This document shows, piece by piece, positions 22,376 to 32,001 of a stretch of DNA of 64,000 bases (the stretch's first letter is position 1; each line of letters opens with the position of its first letter). Origin of the DNA: Ipomoea triloba (taxonomy: Eukaryota; Streptophyta; Magnoliopsida; Solanales; Convolvulaceae). Where the stretch lies: the NCBI RefSeq assembly GCF_003576645.1, contig NC_044924.1, positions 20,445,965 through 20,509,964 of the forward strand, read 5' to 3'. The notes beneath the pieces were generated by a model. The model made no database searches and had not been told where the DNA came from. It saw nothing but the letters and a program-made list of their open reading frames with translations. A program made the translations under genes and the position numbers.

Positions 22376-23215
22376 TTTTTTATCCTTAAATGGGATAGCT
22401 ACGTCAAAGGTTCGTTTCGACATACTAGGTCCCTCATTGGGCCTACATAAAAATATATTTTTAAATAATGATGTATTTCTTGATTCTATTATCGTGTTCT
22501 TATGTAGGTCTGGATTATGGGACTCGTGTAATAAGAACCGATTGACACCGTTGTTATGTGCATAGCCAATAAATATACAGTCCACCATCTTAGGACCTAT
22601 ATTTATTTTCTTAAGTGTTGGCTCAAACACTTTGGCAAGACACCCCACACTTTCAGGTATTGGTAGGACGGCTTCCTACCTTTCCGTAGCTCATAAGGAG
22701 TCTTATCAAGCTTCTTGCGGGGTGCCTTATTTAAAAGGTAATTACTTGTCAAAATCGTCTCACCCCACTTATTTTGAGGTAGGTCCGAACTTATAAGCAT
22801 TGTATTCATCATATATTTTAATGTGTGATTATTGCATTCGACAATACCATTCGACTGAGGTGCATAAGATGTTGTGCACTTGAGCACGATACTAACACTA
22901 GCACAGAAGTCACCAATAGGTGCTTTGTACTCACCACCTCTATCACTTCTAACCTTCTTAATCTTAGGATTAAGTTGGTTTTCAACTTCATTCTTATGAA
23001 GAATGAACTTTTCTAAGGCTTCATCTTTGCTTTTCAGCAAATACACATAGCAAAAACGTGTGATATCATCGATATATGTGATAAAACATTTATTACCATC
23101 TCTCATTTGTATCGATTTAAAATCACACAAATCATTATGGATTAGTTCAAGTGGTTCAGTTTGTCTTTCAACCGATTTGAAATGTGCCTTAGTTTTGTCT
23201 CAACACGAATATCAC
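22370..23215 (-). pseudogene. Ty1/copia integrase region, frameshifted
   Basis: On the minus strand the reading starts near 23215 with an HxDL stretch preceding the catalytic core, then TYIDDITRFCYVYLLKSK, VRSDRGGEYK, TSYAPQSNGIVECNNHTL (the third acidic residue in its usual setting) and NYLLNKAPRKKLDKTPYE. A frameshift near 22620 moves to the frame of the following C-terminal part (VDCIFIGYA). Reverse transcriptase is not found on the left, where the hAT remnant begins. The element is therefore truncated. Confidence 0.8.
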
Positions 23216-23791
23216 ATTTGTTATTTGTGTTAATTTAGAACGTACGAATATGGTTCATGCTAATTAATCTATGTATAGAATTAAAATTAACATGACCTAG
23301 TCTACTATGCTATAAATTGGAAGACTCAAACAAGTAAATAAGATTAACTTTGCTTTTGTTCATGATAATAGACATTACATTGAGCTTAAATTGCCAATCA
23401 AGTACATAACCTTTACCAACAAACATTCTTAGTTTTGACAAAACTACTTTATTTGTCTGACTCGAATACTATACGGAATCTATGCTTATTTAGCAACGAA
23501 CCGGACACCAGATTCTTTCGAAGCCCTGGAACATATAGGGATAGTAAGTTGTTCAACATCTGTTCCTTCTCGAAATCATCTTCAAAATCACCTTGACACG
23601 ACTTCCATGGTAGATTGAGCATATTTTCTCATCCACGCCTTTTCCTCTTCAACGGATTGGAATGTGCTAAACATCCCACGATTACAACAGAGATGCCTTG
23701 TTGCACATGTATCGATGAACCACTCGCGCTGGTTAGAGCCCATAAAGTTCACCTCTGTCACCATGTTTAAAATAATGATCTTGGTTTCTTT

Positions 23792-24076
23792 CTAACTGCC
23801 TTCACCAATAACATTGACTTTAAAACTCTTGTTTTTCTTCCTTGGAGCCTTGCAAAAAGATGACTTGTGGCAATTCTTCCCATAGTTGAAGCATTTTCCA
23901 TGAAACATGCTCTTAGAAACGCCTTCCTTTAAACCTAGCTTCTGCTTGTCATTCTTGGCATTTTTGGAGCGTTTATCGTTTAAGATAATTCTTGAAGTCC
24001 TTCCAACCTGGAGGCAACAAGTGGATAATGCAACATTGTTATTGTTCGCACCGTTGTTGTTGTCACCCCCATCCAC
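23792..24076 (-). pseudogene. Ty1/copia gag end with damaged zinc knuckle
   Basis: The minus-strand frame of 94 codons is Asn- and Lys-rich and contains CFNYGKNCHKSSFC, which should be a CX2CX4HX4C knuckle; the second cysteine is Tyr and an extra Cys precedes the His. It probably belongs to the same element as the integrase at 22370-23215. The protease region between them (23215-23790) has no long open frame. Confidence 0.65.
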
Positions 24077-24355
24077 AACTACCCATTCGTTACGTACCTA
24101 CCACCCTTTTTCAAAGTACATGAGTGCACACCTAGGTCTCTGTAGATGCACATGGAGCACTACGCCCTATTTTCTTGTGTATTCTTTTTGAAGCAAGGAT
24201 GCACATATAGTCGTTTAGCTCCATCTGCCCCATGCATCTTGTCGGGTATCACCACCACTCCCCACCCCCTCACATTTTCGCTAGCTCTTTTGTCCTTTTG
24301 GTTTCACCTCACCCGTAGCGGTATATTACAGGTGTGTAGACATATTCCTTTTACA

Positions 24356-24585
24356 GGTGGCGTCCAACCGGAGAAGGTTGGTCTCCTTCTCTAGTAGTGG
24401 AGAAAGCGACCAAGTTGGTCGCTATCTCCGTCTACAGGAGATGGCGACTGGTCGCAATCTCCAATCTATCGGAGATGGCGACCAACTTGGTCGCCTTCTC
24501 AACTGCCGGAGAAGGCGACCAAGTTGGTCGCCTTCTGCACGGCCAGCCGAAGAAGGCGACCAGCCTTCTCCGACCGGACGCCACC
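24356..24585. repeat. Array of five palindromic units inside an outer inverted repeat
   Basis: Five successive units of the type GGAGAAGGCGACCAA-n-TTGGTCGCC are each nearly self-complementary (about 24402-24428, 24438-24463, 24471-24499, 24508-24536 and 24550-24570). The whole is enclosed by GGTGGCGTCC and its inverted copy (24356-24366 and 24576-24585). Stem changes are often matched on both sides of a unit. The GC-rich array stands in AT-rich surroundings. A frame reads through it, but the pattern is at the DNA or RNA level. Confidence 0.85.
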
Positions 24586-24639
24586 CGCGACCGTCACCGG
24601 TGGTTGATGGTTTAGATTATTCACCGAAACTTCGCTGGA

Positions 24640-24796
24640 GCATCGCCGGAATTCTAGTTGACCTGCTATTACAGGTCACAAATAAGTTAAAGGGCTTATT
24701 TGCTCCAAAATAACAAGTTTGAGGGTCTAATTGGAGCTTTTTGAAGTTGTAGGGCCTAATTGCATAATTGAGTATAGTTTGAGGGTCTATTTGACC
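24640..24796 (-). mobile_element. Possible MULE terminal repeat (single end)
   Basis: Read on the minus strand from 24796, it begins AAGGGTCAAATAGACCCTC, followed by a further CTCCAATTAGACCCTC word. This is a style of sequence seen in long terminal repeats of plant Mutator-like elements. It abuts the start of the duplicated segment at 24797. No partner end was seen. Confidence 0.35.
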
Positions 24797-25065
24797 CTTA
24801 ATGCATTGGACCACACAATACAATCTGAACTTAAATGAAAGTTGACAACAACATACAATACCTTAGCAACTAAGGTTTCTCTTTTAATTTTTTGAACTAT
24901 CAAAATCAAGAAAATTATGATGTTAGGATCATAAATAGCTTGCTGCATTAATTACTCAGAAATAGCATTTCAATTCAACTATAACTTAAATTTAAAAATC
25001 AGAATATGCATTTAATAAATTGGGAATTTTGAAATTCACTTCTCTCTCTTGAAGATAATACAAAA

Positions 25066-25268
25066 CTAGCCTGCACAGCCTTAGCCCAGTGGTTTAGTAT
25101 GCAGTATTTAGGAGAAGAGACCAAGATTAGAAACTCGACAACGGTAGTGTGCACATCGGCATTTAGCCTTGTCTGCTAATCTACTGAGTTACAGTTATTT
25201 ACCTCATCTCACATACTCTATCGAGCTAGGTAGGGGGGCTTTTAGGGTTGGAATTCAACTTTTTGCAA
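25066..25268 (+). mobile_element. tRNA-derived SINE with a 15-bp target duplication
   Basis: Box A-like TTAGCCCAGTGGTTTAG (about 25081-25097) and box B-like GATTAGAAACTCGA (about 25125-25138) mark a Pol III promoter. The 15-base duplication GAAGATAATACAAAA is exact (25051-25065 and 25269-25283), as expected for LINE-machinery insertion. The paralogous segment near 18100 keeps the uninterrupted site. There is no coding capacity. Confidence 0.85.
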
Positions 25269-25361
25269 GAAGATAATACAAAAGTAATTTTGGGGCAAAA
25301 CAAAACTCGGATTCAGTCTAATGCAACATTAAAGCTATCCCATCGCTAACATATATTGGCT

Positions 25362-25800
25362 TTATGATTTTTGGGCAGTCAATGCCTGGCCAACACAATA
25401 GTTAAAATAACGAGTATATGAGAAAAATATAGAGAAAATATATGTAGAGAATAAATATAGTGTATTGCTCAGAATTATTTGTCCCCTTCCTATATATGGG
25501 AGGCTTATTTATACATATTTTGGCACAAGTCACTAATTTCTTCTTGGGCCGGTCCATGTGACCTAGGCCCCTTTGGTTGATTGGCCCATCCAATCAGCCC
25601 AGTATACCATCCATCATCCAATCCCCCCCCCCACCCAACCCCACACCACACTTCATTGAGATTTCGGAAAGTCGATGTCTCAGGAAAGTAGATTAATCTA
25701 GAAATTCATAAAGGACATAAATTCCCAATCAGTTAGTCCGACCCATATGCTTGGGGCTTGAGGTAGCCTCCCAATTTGATATGTAATAATAATACATAAA

Positions 25801-25860
<60 letters not shown>

Positions 25861-26715
25861 GTTTTTGGGTTGACTAGTCAACATGCCTTTTTCTCCCTTT
25901 TTTTTTTAAAGAGTGGCCAACCGGTCCGGTATACCCCGTCGGGAGTCAGCAAGGTCGTTTTTTCCTCGTCAGTTTCTTCCATGAATATCTGATGGTAGCC
26001 TCGAAAAGAGTCCATGAAGTTGAGTAATGCACAACCAGAGATCTGATCGACCGGTTGGTCTATCCTGGGCAATGGAAAGGGGTCCTTGGGACACGCCTCG
26101 TATTAATACATATTTTGGGCTAGGAGCCCTTATAAGGAATAGAAATCCTAGACTGCCTCGTATTGGTAGTTATTATTACATTGGGAATAATAAGCCCTAA
26201 TCCTACTACATTAGGAATAATAAGTCCAATCTTTGTTACATTGTGAATAATGAGCCTAATCCTATTAAGCTATAAATAGGCCCAAGTTACTCAATCCTTC
26301 TTGGGGAGCAACTTGGGCCGATCTATGTAGCCCAGGCCCCTTTGGTTGATTGGCCCGTCCGGTCAGTCTAGTATACCTTCTGACGGTAAATATGTTACCG
26401 AAGTATATTAGGAAAGAAGTGGAGAAATTGTATTGCTATATTTACAATATTTTCAGAGCGTGTGCCCCCTCTGTTGTGACATGGGCTCATCCGTTATACT
26501 ATATACTTGTAACAGTTACAATAATTTCGCAAAGGCCGGCCTCCTATTAAGTGTAACGTCTAGCTCCTTAGTAATTATTATGCGCTCCCCTCCATAATTG
26601 TTTTGGCCCTCCATAACTCCTATGGTGCTCCTAATAAATGTTCTCTGCTTGGCCGTTACAATGAATGTGTTAATTTCTTTGACTTCTGAGTCTAGTGTCC
26701 TGTCGTCACCATCCA
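25362..26715. mobile_element. Composite Ty3 retroelement debris (LTR pieces around an RT fragment)
   Basis: Two direct repeats containing CCCCTTTGGTTGATTGGCCC (about 25567-25588 and 26337-26357) flank a reverse transcriptase scrap. A (TTA)n tract fills 25803-25860, and reiterated ACATT..GAATAATAAG words fill about 26170-26260. The block is absent from the paralogous segment at about 18170, which confirms that it is an insertion. The repeats may be LTR parts of the family seen at 9600. Confidence 0.55.
25878..26072 (-). pseudogene. Ty3 reverse transcriptase scrap
   Basis: A minus-strand frame of about 60 codons contains PRIDQPVDQISGC, LLNFMDSFRGYHQI and DEEKTTLLTPDGVYR, the conserved early part of Ty3-type reverse transcriptase. 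The first catalytic Asp lies in the FMDSFRGY stretch. The rest of the domain is missing and unrelated sequence follows. Confidence 0.8.
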
Positions 26716-26914
26716 TCAATAGCAATTCAGAATAAAATAAAGAATAGAAGAAAGTGAATAGATTATTTCTCTCCCCCAATCAAAACAAAATAAAAGAACA
26801 AAATTGTTCACACAGGCTGTTGAGATAATTCTTGGGTGATAGATTGTAGGGAAGGACATGTGATTAGAGTTCTGCCAGACACAATATGAGAATTACACTC
26901 AATGTAATGGACCA

Positions 26915-27176
26915 TGATGGAATAATTACACATGGATTCGGAGCGAGATAATACGGAGCGAACCAAGTTCGAAGCACCGAGACCGGACTCAGTTGACTTG
27001 GATGACCAAGCTCCGTGCTTGGTCAAGGGGCCGGCCAAGGCAGACCTCTCCAACCGAGGTCGCCCATCCCGGCTGGAGTCGCCACCTTGGCCGAGGTTGG
27101 CTTTGGTCAGGGTCTTCCCTCGGCTGAGCCCGTCACTTGGTCGAGCTCCCTGCTCGGTCGAGTGACGGGGTCTTCA
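26915..27176 (-). mobile_element. Left (3') LTR fragment of an old Ty3-like element
   Basis: The stretch matches 62888-63118 collinearly at roughly 80 percent, including TGATGGAATAATTAC at the outer end, CCAAGCTCC.TGCTTGG, CTCGGCTGAGCCCGTCACTTGG and GGGGTCTTCA. Homology stops at 27176, where a short ATATGTATATA microsatellite begins, so the copy is truncated. The two LTRs are old compared with all the elements nested between them. Confidence 0.7.
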
Positions 27177-27708
27177 TATGTATATATATATACATATGTA
27201 TGTATGTAAACAAGACGCAAAAGCAAATGGCAATGGTGAAGTAAAAGAGCAAGCACGTGAGGTCTTAGTCGACCTATAGGTATCGGTCGAGCTCTTAGTC
27301 TTGGCCAACCTCATGATCTTGGCCGAGCTCGTGGTCTCGACCGAGCTCGGCTAACCCGCGAGGGTGGCTGACCTCATTCCTTTAAAAGACCTCGTGTCTT
27401 TTACAAGCCTTTGAGCTTCAAAACTTGAGCCATAGTGATGCTAATGCTTTGTTTGATGCCTTAGTAACGTTTTAGGCTTTAAACTTTGAACTCAATCAAA
27501 GAAACTAAGGTCTTGGAAGACCTCAGACAGCTGGACCCATTCAAGCAAGACAAGTAGATATTCCAAATATGCAAGAAGTTAATCATAAGTAAACCATCAA
27601 TAACAGAAGAAGTAGTTCAATGAAGAGGTAGTTTTTGTTACATGAGAAGCAAAAAACACAAGTGTTCGACGTGCACAACCAAATGGAAGCAATAAAAAGC
27701 TAAAACTA

Positions 27709-29422
27709 CTATGGATCACAAGCCTCCACTTCAACTGCCTGAACGAGGTTGGCCATGCCATCTGGAAAGTGAATCTGATCCAGAGGTGTGTCGGTCTGAG
27801 GACTATGTGAGAGGTCGGGGAGCAAATCCGCGGAAGGAGGAAGACCAGTGGTCGAGTTGCAAGGCGAGGTTTGACGAGTCTCGGCGTTTACTACCTCCAT
27901 GGGCTCGGCGGGAAGCTCTGGATTCGCTAGCTCGGCGAGGAGACCCCATGCCTCGGCGTCAAAAGTCTCATCACTACAGCAGAGGATCGAGTAAATCTCG
28001 TGTTGCATATTATACACCCCCACGCCATGCATGAAACTACCCTACAAGGCCACGCGCTCCCTCCTGGCGGTGGTGCTCATCAAACATGTGAAGACCTCCT
28101 CTATATGCTCAGCGTTGTAAGTCTTTATGTCGTCCTTAAAGGTATCGGAGCTCAGATAACATAACAACATCGTGGTAAGGGCCTCCTCGTGTGCCTTATT
28201 TTCCAAAGCATGCAAAGCAGCTAGCTGAGCATATTGGCTCTCCCAATCCTTGCATGCCTCCTGCAGTTTGGACTCCAACTCTGAGCGCGCTCTCATCTCG
28301 GTCTCCAAACGGGCCTAAAGGGTCCCAAAAGCATCTCCTATGGCGGCATAGTGGATGAAGGCCTACATAAAGTCACAAGGTGAGAAATATTACTAAGCAA
28401 TAAGTGCAAATCACAAGCAAGTGCATACCTCTAACATGGGACGGAAATCAGTACGGCCCTTACACAAGTCCACGTCATGGGGCAAGAGAAAACTCCACGC
28501 AATGGCCTCCGGAGGAAGGTCCCTACGAATGAGTGAAATTGAAGGGAGAAAGTCGACGGTCCATCTCTCAGCGGCACAATTAGAGTAGGTGGACCGGAGC
28601 GTGAGACCCGGGATCGGTCGAGCGTGCCGGGTTCGACCATGGTGGAGGCCCAGCTTTGCCTCGTGCCTCGGCTGCGCAAGGATGGAGCACGAATTGCTGG
28701 GGGTGCGTGGCTACTCTTGTCCATCCTTTATCTCTTGTCGTGACTCTTCAAGTAGCGAACGAGGTCCGCACACGACTCACGGTGCTCGATTATATCTGTT
28801 ACAAGTAAGAATTGAGCATCAAATATAAATCCGCGATAAAAAGAGAGGGATGAGCAAGGTTCAAACCATGGAAATTAGAGTTGGAAGTTGAGCAAGGCGA
28901 TGGGGACTCGTGCAACTGGACTAAGTCATCTTCCTCCCCCAAAGAGAGCTTTGTCACTATGACTCGAGGAGGAGGATGATCCCGCCTAAAACTGAGCTCG
29001 GCCAAAGCCTTATCAGTAACCAAAATGTCCATTCTAATGGAGTCCTCCTCACCCACAAATGACCTAAGGTGGTCGGCGAGCTTGGTCGTGTCTGCGGAGA
29101 TCCTATGCCTGCGAAAGTACCCTCCCTAAGGTACTTGGAAGGGAAGGGTTGGACCGGTAGACACAAAGACGAACTTGGATTTCCAATACCTTTTGAAATC
29201 CTTAATATCATCTAAGATCTTCATCTTAGCTCGAGCTGAAAAAACCACGAAGCCCTTACTTTGAACGGCCAAAGAGTCGCCCACGTTGAAGAGGAAGTGG
29301 AAGAGGTTGAGAGGCGGAGGTGCGCCCACCATTTTACATCTAATGATAAAGGAAACTAGTATCCTATGGGAGTTAGGGCTAGTTGACCTGGAGCTATATG
29401 GTAGGTGGAGAGGAAAAAGCAA
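27709..29422 (-). pseudogene. Ty3-like gag-type ORF (putative 'gypsy type transposon' domain), decayed
   Basis: Minus-strand pieces read in order: 29422-29126 with LNLFHFLFNVGD and FSARAKMKILDDIKDFKRYW, resembling the plant putative gypsy-type transposon domain (Pfam PF04195 type); 28308-28042, a Glu/Ala-rich coiled-coil-like stretch; and 28032-27709, an acidic Pro-rich tail. The pieces are linked by frame changes and stops. No protease, reverse transcriptase or integrase is present. This suggests a non-autonomous element whose 5' LTR is at 62888-63559. Confidence 0.5.
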
Positions 29423-30753
29423 GTCCTATAGAGAGGGAGGTGAGATGGACACCAAAGTGGCTAGGAAAAGCCTATTCTAGTATATTACCCCCCCCCCAAG
29501 AGGAAGAGCCCTAACCTCAGCGGTTGGTCCGACCTCGTACTCATCTAGTTTGGTATGGGATGGTGGGGTTGAGCTTAGTGTGGCGGTCCAAGCGAAATGG
29601 GACAGGGACCGCCGTGGTAATTAACACATGTCGCGTCTCTAAGGTACTCATAAAATTTGGGGGATCAAAGGGGACCAAATGCATAAAATTTGGGGGAATA
29701 AAGCATAAGTTCGTAGGAAACTCTAAAGAATGAGGGGAAATGACCACTAACCAAACTCAAAGAAGGAATGAGGTGGAAGCTTGGAAGAGAGGAGGCCTCA
29801 GCGGATGGTAGTGACGGCTCCGCAACAGCGACAGCTCGGCGTAGGGGTGTGCAAAAATCGGCCGGCCCGAATTACCCAACCGACCTAAAACCCGTAGTGC
29901 TATGCGGTGTGGATATTTGAATCCGAATAGAAAAACTGACTCATTTTTCGTCCATTTTCGGTTTGACTATAATCGGGTAGGGTTTGGGAATTTATCACCC
30001 GACCCGCTAGAAAACCCGAAATTATATATATAATATATATGTACATATACAATACGGTGTCGTGTGTGTTATGTATATATATTTCTATTTCATCTAGGGT
30101 TAACCATTTCACCCCATTTGCGCAGTCACTCCCTTTCGTCCTCCTCCCTTTCTCTCTCAGTCTTAGACGCAACCTAGGGTTTTCCATTTCTCTGATTCTC
30201 TCCCGTTATCCACTTCTCCAGACTTCAGTTCTCTATTCTTCTTCTCCATTTCTCTCCACCTCTGTAGTCTTCACCTCTGTTGGGTTACTCTCTACTTCTG
30301 TAGGCATCGTAGCCTCGATTCTCAAAAGCGAGTAGGCGACCCCTTTCGAGTTTCGACACCATCTCAGACTCTCAGTCACTGTTTGTCTCTACTCATCTCT
30401 ATTAGACGCCGATACTGGACGGTGGTGTCATGGTGGAAGCCCCAAACCAGCCAAGCCTTGGTCGTTAACTCGGTGGTGCCGTGGTGGAAGCCAATCAAGC
30501 CTGCAGCCATTAGCCATCAATTTTGGCATCAAATTGCTTGAAGATCTAGTTCTTCGGGAAAATATTGGAGAAGACAAGTAAATCAAAAGCCTTTTTAATA
30601 CTATTCTGTATTTGTGTTGTATTGTGTGATAATGTGAAACCTATTCTATAATCTATATTGTGTTGTATTTGTGTTCTTCACTTATTCTATAATTTGTGTA
30701 CAAATATGTTGAAATTTTGAGGCTTAATGTGTATATAAGTGATGAGTCACAGG

Positions 30754-31189
30754 TAGGGGTGGAAATAGGCTAGGCCGAGCCGGGCTTTAGAAAATTAGGC
30801 CTGGGCCTGCTATGGAAATCTAAAGCATGAGCCTCGGCCTGAACCTATATGTAGGCTTTTTTTTTAGGCTCAAGCCTGAGCCTACAGTTGGCCTAGCCTA
30901 GCCTGAATCCTTTTAAAAAGCCTATTTAACATATAGGCCTTTAAAAAGGCTTCAAAATAGATCCTAAATAGACTTTGAACCTATTTAAGGCATAAATTTT
31001 TAAACCTTTTAAAGTATACTTGTAAAAAATTTACAAAAAAAATAATTAAGTTCAAATTTCATAATGAATGACAAAACCAAAAATTCATATTTTATAATAC
31101 AATATCCAACACCACAAGTTTAATAAGTAAAAGCTCGTAATACAAAATTTAACAATACATTGTTTACTAATTACTAATATTACTACAAA

Positions 31190-31247
<58 letters not shown>

Positions 31248-31424
31248 CTAGGCCTGCGGGCTTGTAGGCTAGGCTTTTAAATATAGGCCTAGGCCTATTT
31301 AACTAAATAGGCTTCTAATTAGGCTTAGACCTGGCCTTTTTACTAAATAGGCTAGGCCAAGATAGGTCCTAAGTAGGCCAGGCCGTAGGCCCCTATGGAG
31401 GGACCTGGCCTATTCCCACCCCTA
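30754..31424. mobile_element. Non-autonomous hAT element, 8-bp target duplication
   Basis: Ends TAGGGGTGGAAATAGGC and its complement are inverted, and GTCACAGG flanks both sides (30746-30753 and 31425-31432). The subterminal regions are packed with AGGCCTAGGC-type words in both orientations. The centre holds a (CT)n-(TA)n tract (31191-31246). There is no transposase. Confidence 0.92.
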
Positions 31425-32001
31425 GTCACAGGCTCACTAAGCCCTAATTTTTTGGGGCTTTCCATATATATGATGAATTTAAACAAATTCTGATATATGG
31501 TTTTAAGTTAATGGTAATGGACCCTTAAATTCGTACATAATGTAATTAAAATGTATTTAATTACTGTGTAAGTTGTGTATTTAATCTGGTGGAAGCATGG
31601 AAGCTTACTGTAACACCCCCATTTTTCAATACTAATTTACACCAAATTTTGCTTAAAATTTTTTTTTCTTTCTTAATAGTTCACTAACAATATTGCGGAA
31701 GCTTTACATACTTAATTGAATAGGGATGCTACCGCCACACCTAATTCTTACTTGATTAGATGCAGGGCTAACCTTAAACAAAATCAATCCATAATCCAAA
31801 GACTTTCTAAAAGGAAAAATAAATATTAATAATCCACTATTACATAAATTTTTCTAAGCCTTAATAGTCCACGGGATCTCGGTCTACCGCACTCTCACAG
31901 CAAACCACTTCAAACATCACCTGTTACTCATTTTAGAGATTTCATAAACACAACAAGAAAGTAAGGGATTAGCAACACTTGCTAAGTAAGGGACTGCTTG
32001 C

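Larger units (their letters stand above)
24797..26802. repeat. Second copy of the 16420-18360 segment, interrupted
   Basis: This copy is collinear with 16420-18260 but carries a SINE (25066-25268) and about 1.35 kb of retroelement debris (about 25362-26715). The segment breaks off at about 26802 and resumes at 63630, so everything between is inserted. Confidence 0.75.

Noticed and set aside
24357..24713. 118-codon frame across the palindromic array
   Set aside because: Its sequence follows from the repeated DNA palindromes; several frames are open at once and no domain is visible.
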